A stretch of 7,809 nt of DNA from Kiloniellales bacterium (lineage in GTDB: Bacteria > Pseudomonadota > Alphaproteobacteria > Kiloniellales > JAKSBE01): assembly GCA_030067055.1 (NCBI GenBank), contig JASJAL010000094.1, positions 1 to 7,809 on the forward strand, given 5' to 3'. Below, one piece after another: positions 1-5,793 of this stretch. The notes under the pieces are model-generated. The model was given only the letters and a program-made list of their open reading frames with translations, ran no database searches and was not told where the DNA came from. Each line of letters opens with the position of its first letter. Within the stretch, counting starts at the first letter, position 1. A program made the translations under genes and the position numbers.

Positions 1-218
1 TCGCTCAGAATGCGAAAGGCGGAGGTCGCTGCAAGCGCGGATGGGCAGGCGGCGGCCTCGGCATCCGAATAGCCGAAGTCGGTCAAGGTAAAGATCCGAT
101 CCGGCGCTTCGAGTGCCAGATGCCGGGCCGGGTCGAACGTCGGCTCGTCCTCCAGCGGAGGAAAGCCCTCGGGATGGGACGGCGGGAAAGGCAAAGGCCT
201 GGCGGTTGGATCTGTCAT
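1..218 (-). CDS. Unrecognised protein, N-terminal fragment (cut by left edge)
   Basis: An open frame of 72 codons starts at the ATG at 218-216 and runs off the left edge without a stop. The protein begins MTDPTARPLPFPPSHPEGF and ends in this window at TSAFRILS. It is rich in Pro, Ala and acidic residues, has no signal peptide or membrane segment, and carries a segment around residues 33-50 (HLALEAPDRIFTLTDFGY) that looks like a structured start. Codon use is GC3-rich, as in the neighbouring genes, which supports real coding. The frame stays open upstream to an ATG at 374-372, but those 52 codons are much less GC3-biased, so the 218 start is preferred; the Shine-Dalgarno before it is weak. I do not recognise the family. 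N-termini of this style can precede oxygenase-like domains, but nothing here proves that. It is codirectional with the hydroxylase operon but separated by about 310 bp, so it is probably a separate transcription unit. Confidence 0.6.
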   Translation of the reverse strand, partial: MTDPTARPLPFPPSHPEGFPPLEDEPTFDPARHLALEAPDRIFTLTDFGYSDAEAAACPSALAATSAFRILS

Positions 219-527
219 TGAGCTTTGCTCGGCTTCCGTTGGGACCTGCGCGTCATTCTGCCTCAATGTGCAGATCGACGAACCATATTGTGACAGGGTC
301 CGGCCTGGGTCAGGACTGTCCTCCTGTCCTTCGTCCAGGTCCCATTCACGGGTGCCGGCAATCGACGAGGTCATCGGAACCGACATCTCAGAAGAGCACA
401 ACGTACGGAGCCAGCCTCGACCCTGCCTCCCCGCAGCGCTCCAACGCGAGGCTCGTAGGTTGAGTGCCGCCCGATCGGTGCTGTCAGGCCGGAGCGAGCT
501 AGGGGCTCAAGCCTCTGTTCAGACCCA
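219..527. other. Gene-free stretch between edge gene and hydroxylase operon
   Basis: I find no convincing gene here; the short frames in it have poor codon bias. It should hold the end of the hydroxylase operon transcript and the promoter of the minus-strand edge gene. No stem with a T-run was found downstream of the moaD-like stop, so no intrinsic terminator can be called. On the minus strand CTGACC (313-308) and CAATAT (290-285) are 17 bp apart and are a weak promoter candidate. Two small dyads lie close by: AGGAC-T-GTCCT at 312-322 and TCTGC-N8-GCAGA at 257-274. A further short palindrome, TCGG-AA-CCGA, is at 374-383. None matches a site I can name. Confidence 0.5.
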
Positions 528-773
528 TCAGCCTCCGGCCATGCGGGGCAGGATGTGAACCTCGCTGCCGGGCGGGATCGGCTGGAACCAGGCACTGCGG
601 TAAAGCTCGCCGTCGATCGCCACGGTCACGCCCTTCTCGATCACCGGCTTGAGCTTGGGATGGTCCTCGCTGAGGCGGGTCAGCAGTTCACGGATGTTGG
701 CGGCCTCCAGCTCGAACTCGGACTGGCCGCCGGCCGCTGTCTGCAGGGGCCCGGCAAGGGTGACCCGAACCAT
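528..773 (-). CDS. MoaD/ThiS-like ubiquitin-fold protein
   Basis: An 81-residue protein whose size and layout match the MoaD/ThiS family of small sulfur carriers: an N-terminal beta strand (VRVTLAGPL), a middle helix (NIRELLTRLSEDHP), a strand with VTVAIDGELY near residues 49-58, the PPGSEVHILP strand, and a C-terminal Gly-Gly (PRMAGG). In the family the terminal Gly-Gly is adenylated by an E1-like enzyme and converted to a thiocarboxylate that donates sulfur, for example to molybdopterin with MoaE. Here the Gly-Gly is the very end of the protein, so no processing is needed. No MoaE or MoeB/ThiF partner lies in the window. The start is 4 nt past the stop of the molybdopterin subunit gene, with AGGA inside the end of that gene, so it is the last gene of the hydroxylase operon. 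A role in supplying or maturing the cofactor of this enzyme is inferred from position; it may instead be a general MoaD paralogue. Confidence 0.85.
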   Translation of the reverse strand: MVRVTLAGPLQTAAGGQSEFELEAANIRELLTRLSEDHPKLKPVIEKGVTVAIDGELYRSAWFQPIPPGSEVHILPRMAGG

Positions 774-777
774 GCGC

Positions 778-3054
778 TCAGCCGTCCTTTGCCTCGGCCC
801 CCTTCGCCTCCTTCAGGGCCTTGAGGATCCGCGGCGGCGACATGGGCACCTCGGTCAGCCGCAGTCCCGTGGCCGCGGAGACCGCGTTGGCGACGGCCGC
901 CAGGGGCGGGACGATCGACGACTCGCCGACCCCGCGCACGCCATAGGGATGGCCGGGGTTCGGCACCTCGACGATCACGGTGTCGATCATCGGCAGGTCC
1001 GATGCGACCGGGATCCGATAGTCCAGGAAGCCCGGATTCTGCAGCTTGCCGTCGGCGCCGTAGACGTACTCCTCGTTCAGCGCCCAGCCGACACCCTGGG
1101 CCGCACCGCCCTGGAACTGCCCCTCGACGTAGGAGGGATGGATGGCCTTGCCGGCGTCCTGGGCCACGGTGTAGCGCAGGACCGTGACGCGCCCGGTCTC
1201 CGGGTCGACCTCGACGTCGACCATGTGCGTGGCGAAGCCGGGGCCCGCGTTCTCGGCGCTGTATTCGTGGTGTCCGGCGATGGGCCCGCCGGTGTTGGCG
1301 GCGCTGGCGGCGATCTCCTTCAGGGACAGGGGCTCGAAGTCGCCGGCGTTGGGGCCGGCCGGGCGCGCCTGGCCCTCCGCCCACTCCACCGCCTCGACCG
1401 GGATACCCCAGGTCTGGGCGGCGCGGGCGCAGAGCTTCTGGATCGCGTCTTCGGCGGCGTGGATCGTCGCCATGCCGCTGGCGAAGGTGGTGCGGCTGCC
1501 GTCGGTCACATCGTTGTAGCCCAGCGACGAGGTGTCGGCGACGATGGCCCGGACCCGGTCGTAGTCGATGCCGAGCGCCTCGGCCGCCATCAGGCACATC
1601 GAGGCCCGCGAGCCGCCGATGTCGGGCGTGCCGACCGCCAGGGCGACGGTGCCATCCTCGTTGATGTTGAGCGAGACGCAGGTCTGGCCGCCGAAGTTGA
1701 ACCAGAATCCGCTGGCGACTCCGCGCCCCTGGTTGGGGCCAAGCGGCTCGGCGCAGTTGGGATGGCTTTGGACCGCCTCCAGGGTCTCGACCAGGCCGAC
1801 CGGTCCGAAGCGCGGTCCGTAGGCGGCCTTGGTCCCCTCCTTTGCGGCGTTCTTCAGACGCAGCTCGATCGGGTCCATGCCGATCCTGCCGGCCAGCTCG
1901 TCGACGACGCTTTCGACCGCGAAGGCCGACATCGGCGCGCCGGGCGCGCGGTAGGCGGCCTGCTTGGGCCGGTTGGCGACCACGTCGTAGCCGACCACCT
2001 TGACGTGCTCCAGGTCGTAGCAGGCGAAGGCGGTCATGGCGCCGAGCTCGACCGGCGAGCCGGCGAAGGCGCCGCCCTGGTACTTGAGCTCGGCCTCGCC
2101 GGCGGTGATACGGCCGTCCTTGGTGACGCCGATCTTGACCCGGACCGCGGAGCTGGCGGTCGGGCCGCTGGCACGGAACACCTCGTCGCGGGACATGACC
2201 AGCTTGACCGGCCGACCGGCCTTGCGCGACAGGGCGAGCGCCACCGGCTCGATGAAGACCGTGGTCTTGCCGCCGAAGCCGCCGCCGATTTCCGAGGCCG
2301 TGACCCGCAACCCCGAAGTGTCGATGCCGAGCAAGGCGGCGCAGGTGTCGCGCACCATGAAGTGGCCCTGCGTGCAGCACCAGAGCTCGCCCTGGCCGTC
2401 TGCGCCCAGGCTGGCCAGGCAGGCGTGGGGCTCGATGTATCCCTGATGCGCCGCCTCGGTGCGGAAGCTGTGCTCGACGATCTCGTCCGCCTGGGCGAAG
2501 CCGGCCCCGATGTCGCCCAGCACCCACTCGGAACGCTTGGCGACGTTGGACGGCGTCGTCGGCGCCGGCTCGACGCCCTGGGTGAAGAGGTCCTCGTGCA
2601 GCAGCGGCGCGTCGGGCGCCATGGCGGCCTCGACGTCGACGACGTGGGGCAGCACCTCGTAGTCGACCTCGATCAGGCGCAGCGCCTTCCTGGCCACCGC
2701 CGTGGAGGCCGCCGCGACCGCGGCCACGGCGTGGCCTTCGTAGAGCGCCTTGCCCCGGGCCATGACGTTGTGCAGCAGGTCGCGCAGGTCGTCGTCCCGG
2801 TCTTCGAAGTCGTCGCGGGTCACCACGGCCTTGACGCCGGGCAGGGCGGCGGCCTTGGAGACGTCGATGGCGCGGATCCGGGCATGGGGATGAGGGCTGC
2901 GCAGGATCTTGCCGATCAGCATGCCCGGTGCGGTCATGTCGGCGCCGAAGCGGGCGCGGCCGGTCACCTTGTCGACGCCGTCCGGGCGCAGGGGCCGGGT
3001 GCCGACGGCCGAGAAGCTTCGCTTCTCCAGGTTGGGCTTCACATCAAGCGGCAT
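778..3054 (-). CDS. Molybdopterin-binding large subunit of a xanthine dehydrogenase/aldehyde oxidase family hydroxylase
   Basis: A 758-residue protein of the usual length for the large subunit of three-subunit molybdenum hydroxylases. The aldehyde oxidase/xanthine dehydrogenase a/b hammerhead domain covers roughly residues 20-140 and the Mo-cofactor-binding domains roughly 165-740. Visible motifs are GGGFGGK at 257-263, AYRAPGAP at 367-374, GQFQGG at 645-650 and GVGE near the C-terminus, with E711 as the catalytic base that deprotonates the Mo-OH. By alignment to bovine xanthine dehydrogenase, Q229 matches Gln767, F260 Phe798, R369 Arg880 and E711 Glu1261; the residue matching Glu802 is T264. 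The usual (E/D)MGQG loop reads DIGGS at 478-482. It lacks the AYRCSFR loop of CO dehydrogenase, so it is not a CoxL of the CO-oxidising type. The start ATG overlaps the end of the 2Fe-2S subunit gene by 11 nt, implying translational coupling. The protein should act in the cytoplasm; I see no signal peptide. Family is certain, substrate unknown. Confidence 0.95.
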   Translation of the reverse strand: MPLDVKPNLEKRSFSAVGTRPLRPDGVDKVTGRARFGADMTAPGMLIGKILRSPHPHARIRAIDVSKAAALPGVKAVVTRDDFEDRDDDLRDLLHNVMARGKALYEGHAVAAVAAASTAVARKALRLIEVDYEVLPHVVDVEAAMAPDAPLLHEDLFTQGVEPAPTTPSNVAKRSEWVLGDIGAGFAQADEIVEHSFRTEAAHQGYIEPHACLASLGADGQGELWCCTQGHFMVRDTCAALLGIDTSGLRVTASEIGGGFGGKTTVFIEPVALALSRKAGRPVKLVMSRDEVFRASGPTASSAVRVKIGVTKDGRITAGEAELKYQGGAFAGSPVELGAMTAFACYDLEHVKVVGYDVVANRPKQAAYRAPGAPMSAFAVESVVDELAGRIGMDPIELRLKNAAKEGTKAAYGPRFGPVGLVETLEAVQSHPNCAEPLGPNQGRGVASGFWFNFGGQTCVSLNINEDGTVALAVGTPDIGGSRASMCLMAAEALGIDYDRVRAIVADTSSLGYNDVTDGSRTTFASGMATIHAAEDAIQKLCARAAQTWGIPVEAVEWAEGQARPAGPNAGDFEPLSLKEIAASAANTGGPIAGHHEYSAENAGPGFATHMVDVEVDPETGRVTVLRYTVAQDAGKAIHPSYVEGQFQGGAAQGVGWALNEEYVYGADGKLQNPGFLDYRIPVASDLPMIDTVIVEVPNPGHPYGVRGVGESSIVPPLAAVANAVSAATGLRLTEVPMSPPRILKALKEAKGAEAKDG

Positions 3055-3532
3055 GGCTCGTAGTCCTCATCTCGCGCGCGGCGTCCAGGACCGCGCGCAC
3101 GATCTTGTCGTAGCCGGTGCAGCGGCAGAGGTTGCCGGCCAGCCAGTAACGGACTTCAGTCTCGCTCGGATCCGGATTGCGATCCAGCAGGGCCTTGGCC
3201 GCCATCAAGAAGCCGGGTGTGCAGATGCCGCACTGCAGGGCCGCGTGCTCCAGGAACTTGCGCTGCAGGGGATGCAGCCGCTCGCCTTCGGCCAGGCCCT
3301 CGATAGTGCGGATCTCCCGGCCTTCGGCCTCGGCACCCAGGACCAGGCAGGAGCAAACCAGGCGATCATCGAGCAAGACGCTGCAGGCGCCGCAGTCGCC
3401 GGTGCCGCAGCCTTCCTTGCTGCCGGTCAGGCAGAGCCGGTCGCGCAGCACGTCGAGCAGGGTCTCCTCCGGCTCGCAGAGCAACTCGATTGCGTCGCCG
3501 TTGACCTTGGTCGTGACATGGATCTGGGACAT
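3044..3532 (-). CDS. 2Fe-2S iron-sulfur small subunit of the molybdenum hydroxylase (CoxS/XdhA-N type)
   Basis: A 162-residue electron-transfer subunit with two 2Fe-2S clusters. The N-terminal plant-ferredoxin-like domain carries C42, C47, C50 and C62 (GCGTGDCGAC then SCL). The C-terminal helical 2Fe-2S domain carries C101 and C104 (QCGICTPG) and C136 and C138 (NLCRCTGY), the cluster next to the Mo cofactor. All eight ligands are present; C60 is an extra Cys beside C62. Length is typical for the family. The chosen ATG (3532-3530) starts MSQIHVTTKVNG, the usual family start, and has AGGAGA 4 nt upstream; a 41-residue upstream extension lies inside the FAD subunit gene and is rejected. The gene begins 8 nt after the stop of the FAD subunit, and the Shine-Dalgarno overlaps that stop. 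Its last 11 nt overlap the large subunit gene. It passes electrons from Mo to FAD. Confidence 0.96.
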   Translation of the reverse strand: MSQIHVTTKVNGDAIELLCEPEETLLDVLRDRLCLTGSKEGCGTGDCGACSVLLDDRLVCSCLVLGAEAEGREIRTIEGLAEGERLHPLQRKFLEHAALQCGICTPGFLMAAKALLDRNPDPSETEVRYWLAGNLCRCTGYDKIVRAVLDAAREMRTTSHAA

Positions 3533-3540
3533 CGTCTCTC

Positions 3541-4413
3541 CTAGGTCTTGGCCTTGGCGCGCGCCAGAGCCGTTTCGGCCGCCCGTCGTGCCAGGACGCC
3601 GGCGACCTCGGTTCGGAACTCGATCGTGCCGCGCTTGTCGTCGATCGGCTGGCACGCGGCCGAGGCCGCAGCCGCCAGCGCGTCGAGGGCCGCCGCGTCC
3701 AGGGTCGTCCCGATCAGGGCCGCGGCCGCCTCTTCGACGAGCAGCACGCGCGCCGCGACGGCGCCCAAGGCGACGCGCGCCGCGCGGCAGGTGCCGTCAT
3801 CCTCCAGCGCCAGGCTGACCCCGGCGCCGACCACGGCGATGTCCATCTCGGTCCGCGGGATGAATCGCAGGTAAGCATCCGAAGCCCTGTCCGGACGGGC
3901 CGGCAGGAAGATCGATTCTACCAACTCGCCCGCTGCCAGCGCGGTCTTTCCGGGGGCGACGGCGACTTCGACCACCGGCAATTCGCGCCTGCCGTCGGGA
4001 CCGGCAATGCTGGCGACCGCATCCGCGGCGACCAACGCCGGGACGGTATCGGCGGCCGGCGAAGCGTTGCAGAGATTGCCGGCAAGGGTGGCCCTGCTCT
4101 GGATCTGGGAAGAGCCGATGAGGTCGGCGGCTTCGACCACACCGGGCCAGAGCGCGCAGACTCCTTCATGCTCGCCCAGCTCCGCCGCAGAGACCGCGGC
4201 GCCGACGCGGAAGCCGCCCGCCTCCGGCGCGATGCTTCGCATCGCCGCTATCCGCTTCACGTCGACCACCAGGTCCGGTTCGGTGAGGCCGGAGCGCAGC
4301 TGGACCAGGAGATCGGTGCCTCCCGCCAGCACGCGGGCCTGGCCTGGCTCATCAGCGAGCAAGGCCACCGCCGCCTCGATCGTCTCGGGCGCTTCATATC
4401 GCATGGCTGTCAT
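3541..4413 (-). CDS. FAD-binding medium subunit of the molybdenum hydroxylase (CoxM/XdhB type)
   Basis: A 290-residue flavoprotein subunit with the PCMH-type FAD-binding fold. The FAD pyrophosphate loop is AGGTDLLVQLRSG at residues 30-42; the second flavin-binding stretch IGSSQIQSRATLAGNLCNAS spans 99-118 and is followed by PAADT. The C-terminal CO-dehydrogenase flavoprotein domain occupies about residues 180-283. In the family this subunit takes electrons from the 2Fe-2S clusters and gives them to NAD+, oxygen or another acceptor; the acceptor cannot be read here. The start at 4413 is chosen because GGGGAG lies 5 nt upstream and the protein then begins MTAMRYEAPETIEAA, as is usual; an upstream frame adding 30 Arg-rich residues is rejected, and an ATG at 4404 is a weaker alternative. 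It is the first gene of the operon, with an untranslated leader of about 160 nt if the promoter proposed upstream is right. Confidence 0.95.
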   Translation of the reverse strand: MTAMRYEAPETIEAAVALLADEPGQARVLAGGTDLLVQLRSGLTEPDLVVDVKRIAAMRSIAPEAGGFRVGAAVSAAELGEHEGVCALWPGVVEAADLIGSSQIQSRATLAGNLCNASPAADTVPALVAADAVASIAGPDGRRELPVVEVAVAPGKTALAAGELVESIFLPARPDRASDAYLRFIPRTEMDIAVVGAGVSLALEDDGTCRAARVALGAVAARVLLVEEAAAALIGTTLDAAALDALAAAASAACQPIDDKRGTIEFRTEVAGVLARRAAETALARAKAKT

Positions 4414-4418
4414 CCATT

Positions 4419-4424
4419 CTCCCC
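4419..4424 (-). promoter_or_regulatory. Shine-Dalgarno that fixes the FAD-subunit start
   Basis: The minus strand reads GGGGAG, then 5 nt, then ATG at 4413. This spacing favours the start at 4413 over the in-frame ATG at 4404 and over the upstream start at 4503. Confidence 0.7.
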
Positions 4425-4479
4425 ACGCCAGTGCCGCCATTTCTCGGAGCGGCCCATTCCCGTACCGGCGATTCCGACC

Positions 4480-4491
4480 CGCCGGCCGGCG
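4480..4491. repeat. Perfect 12-bp GC palindrome in the operon leader
   Basis: CGCCGGCCGGCG is fully self-complementary and sits about 65 nt before the FAD-subunit start. In DNA this composition arises easily by chance in a GC-rich genome; in RNA it could only fold with a small loop. No function can be assigned. Confidence 0.4.
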
Positions 4492-4549
4492 CCTAGATGC
4501 CAAAGGGATTTAGCGCCGATCGTTTCCCGGCGGCAAGCCCTAGAGCAGC

Positions 4550-4569
4550 CTGCGTTCAGTTGAACGCAG
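4550..4569. promoter_or_regulatory. Perfect 9+9 bp inverted repeat, operator-like
   Basis: The sequence is CTGCGTTCA-GT-TGAACGCAG: two perfect 9-bp arms around a 2-bp centre. It lies 13 bp downstream of the proposed -10 of the hydroxylase operon, so it would cover roughly +7 to +26 of the transcript, a usual place for a repressor site. A 2-nt loop and the absence of a T-run argue against a terminator. The regulator is unknown; I do not recognise the motif as a consensus of a named family. Confidence 0.6.
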
Positions 4570-4582
4570 ATAAGCGGCTCCA

Positions 4583-4612
4583 TTTGTATGAAATAGATCA
4601 AACAGTGTTCAA
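4583..4612 (-). promoter_or_regulatory. Candidate sigma-70 promoter of the hydroxylase operon
   Basis: On the minus strand TTGAAC (4612-4607) and TACAAA (4588-4583) are separated by 18 bp; reading ATACAA instead gives 17 bp. Each hexamer matches the sigma-70 consensus at about four of six positions. The region is clearly AT-rich compared with its surroundings. It would start the transcript near 4576, leaving a leader of about 160 nt before the FAD subunit. Confidence 0.4.
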
Positions 4613-4625
4613 TTGATTCCAATTG
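4610..4625. promoter_or_regulatory. Paired CAATTG elements at the operon promoter
   Basis: CAATTG-ATTC-CAATTG places two identical, self-palindromic hexamers one helical turn (10 bp) apart, forming a dyad overlapping and just upstream of the proposed -35. The position suits an activator, and the LysR-type regulator encoded next door is a candidate, but no canonical LysR box can be assigned with confidence. Confidence 0.35.
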
Positions 4626-4680
4626 GGTGCCGCTTGAACCGCCGTCGTCGTCGCGGTCGCAAGCCCAGCGATGGTCAGTC

Positions 4681-4701
4681 GAAGCCCAGCCTCGGGGCTT
4701 C
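4681..4701 (-). terminator. Hairpin at the lysR stop codon, doubtful terminator
   Basis: GAAGCCC and GGGCTTC form a 7-bp stem with a 7-nt loop, starting within the lysR stop codon. No T-tract follows on the minus strand, so it is at best a weak or factor-dependent terminator and read-through into the hydroxylase operon stays possible. A 9-bp direct repeat (AAGCCCAGC at 4661-4669 and 4682-4690) includes one arm. Confidence 0.25.
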
Positions 4702-5635
4702 AGGCCAAGAGACGCGCTTCACCACCGCCCGATCCCCGCGCTTCCGCCAGGAGCCAGTCGCGGAAGCGGACGGCGTGGGGCCTGAGCGGCTGACTGGCCG
4801 GCCGCAGAAGGTAGAAGGAGTAGTCCGACTGCAGCGCCGCGTCCAAGGTCCTCACGAGCTCACCTCTTTCGATGAGGTCCTCGGCCAGGCGCCGGCCGCA
4901 GAGCGCCACCCCCTCGCCGCGGACGGCGGCATGGATCAGGATCAGGTAGTTGTCGAAGAACAATCCCCGGTCCTCGGGCGGCTCGGTCACGCCAAACTTT
5001 GCGAACCAGGATTCCCAGGTCACCCAGTTCCGGTCGAACTGGGTCAGGTGCAGCAAGGTCGCTTTCCTGAGATCGGCGAAGGTGCCGACGGGGCCGTGCT
5101 GCTCGAGATAGCCCGGCGCGCAGGCGGGAAAGATCTCGTTCCCGAACATGTAGTCCGCCGTCACGTTGGGCCAGGTGCCGCGGCCGTAGCGGACCGCGAA
5201 ATCGATGCTGGTGGTTGCCAGGTCGCTCACCTTCGCGGACGCGACCAGCCGGATGTCTACCTCGGGAAATTCGGCGCGGAACTTGGCGATCCGCGACATC
5301 AGCCAGTAGGACGCGAAGGTCACGCTGCAGGATATGGTGATGTCGGCACCGTCGCGGTCGCCACGGATCTCGTCGGCCCCTTTCGCGATGTGCTCCAGGC
5401 CGATCGCGACCGCGTTCCGGAACTCCTGGCCCTGGGGCGTGAGCTCGATAGCCCGATAGAGCCGTTTGAAGAGCGGCACGCCGAAATGCGCCTCGATGAG
5501 CTGGATCTGCCGGCTCACGGCGGCCTGGGTCACGCGCAACTCCTGGGCGGCGCGCGTGAAGCTGAGGTGCCGTGCCACCGCCTCGAAAACCACGAGGCTA
5601 TTGGCCGGAGGCAAGCGGTCTCGAAGCCTTGGCAT
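4700..5635 (-). CDS. LysR-type transcriptional regulator, GcvA-like
   Basis: A 311-residue LysR-family regulator of normal length. The N-terminal winged helix-turn-helix runs over about residues 11-70 (SLVVFEAVARHLSFTRAAQE, then VTQAAVSRQIQLIEAHFGVPLF), and the LTPQG stretch near 65-69 marks the wing and linker. The effector-binding domain covers about residues 95-298 and has the GcvA-like features DFAVRYGRGTWP and NEIFPACAPGYL. GcvA-type regulators control glycine cleavage and other genes, often by binding divergent intergenic regions. It is divergent from the reductase/SHMT pair and codirectional with the hydroxylase operon downstream, so it could control either. The start is chosen because MPRLRDRLPPANSLVVFEA matches the usual family start; there is no clear Shine-Dalgarno before it. 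The co-inducer is unknown. Family certain, GcvA-like subgroup likely, targets inferred. Confidence 0.93.
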   Translation of the reverse strand: MPRLRDRLPPANSLVVFEAVARHLSFTRAAQELRVTQAAVSRQIQLIEAHFGVPLFKRLYRAIELTPQGQEFRNAVAIGLEHIAKGADEIRGDRDGADITISCSVTFASYWLMSRIAKFRAEFPEVDIRLVASAKVSDLATTSIDFAVRYGRGTWPNVTADYMFGNEIFPACAPGYLEQHGPVGTFADLRKATLLHLTQFDRNWVTWESWFAKFGVTEPPEDRGLFFDNYLILIHAAVRGEGVALCGRRLAEDLIERGELVRTLDAALQSDYSFYLLRPASQPLRPHAVRFRDWLLAEARGSGGGEARLLA

Positions 5636-5642
5636 CAGGAAA

Positions 5643-5671
5643 AGTTATGTAAGAGTGAGTTTTTTGTCAAT
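5643..5671 (-). promoter_or_regulatory. Candidate lysR promoter, possibly leaderless
   Basis: The minus strand has a perfect -35 TTGACA (5671-5666), a 17-bp spacer and a weak -10 TAACTT (5648-5643). Only 7 nt separate this -10 from the lysR ATG, so transcription would begin at or next to the start codon. The missing Shine-Dalgarno agrees with a leaderless mRNA. The weak -10 is the main doubt. Confidence 0.4.
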
Positions 5672-5700
5672 TTACCTTGGAACAAATTACTGTTTGCATG

Positions 5701-5716
5701 AGAAATCCGTATTTCT
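5701..5716. promoter_or_regulatory. Inverted repeat upstream of the reductase gene
   Basis: AGAAAT-CCGT-ATTTCT is a perfect 6-bp dyad with a 4-bp centre in the AT-rich lysR/reductase intergenic region, 78 bp before the reductase start. Its place between divergent genes suits a regulator site, possibly for the adjacent LysR protein. A TTGACG at 5716-5721 adjoins it, but no matching -10 follows, so I do not call a plus-strand promoter. Confidence 0.4.
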
Positions 5717-5731
5717 TGACGGCCGTTGTCG

Positions 5732-5747
5732 GGCTCCCCGGGGGGCC
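5732..5747 (+). other. GC-rich potential hairpin before the reductase gene
   Basis: GGCTCC-CCGG-GGGGCC can fold as a 6-bp stem, including one G-U pair, with a 4-nt loop, about 45 nt upstream of the reductase start. If transcription begins upstream it would lie in the leader. No T-run follows, so it is not an intrinsic terminator. Confidence 0.25.
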
Positions 5748-5793
5748 GCGACCCTATTTGAAGTTCGAGAAAAGGCCCTGGAGCGAGGAAGCG

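Noticed and set aside
680..2527. A 615-codon minus-strand frame overlapping the large subunit
   Set aside because: It is an out-of-frame reading of the same strand, Arg/Gly/Pro-rich with no family motif.
649..3063. An 804-codon open frame on the plus strand opposite the hydroxylase large subunit
   Set aside because: It is antisense to a gene with clear catalytic motifs. Its translation is low-complexity Arg/Gly/Asp/Val-rich, typical of a shadow frame in GC-rich DNA.
3533..3655. A 41-residue N-terminal extension of the 2Fe-2S subunit
   Set aside because: It lies within the end of the FAD subunit gene in another frame, while the internal ATG has AGGAGA at good spacing and the usual protein start.
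778..4413. Carbon monoxide dehydrogenase (CoxMSL)
   Set aside because: The large subunit lacks the AYRCSFR active-site loop; the corresponding segment is AYRAPGAP. Subunit order resembles CoxMSL, but the CO-oxidising activity is not supported.
4414..4503. A 30-residue N-terminal extension of the FAD subunit
   Set aside because: It is Arg-rich and unlike the family; the strong GGGGAG lies before the ATG at 4413.
5677..5793. A 39-residue N-terminal extension of the reductase
   Set aside because: It crosses the AT-rich regulatory region, has no family similarity, and the ATG at 5794 has a good Shine-Dalgarno.
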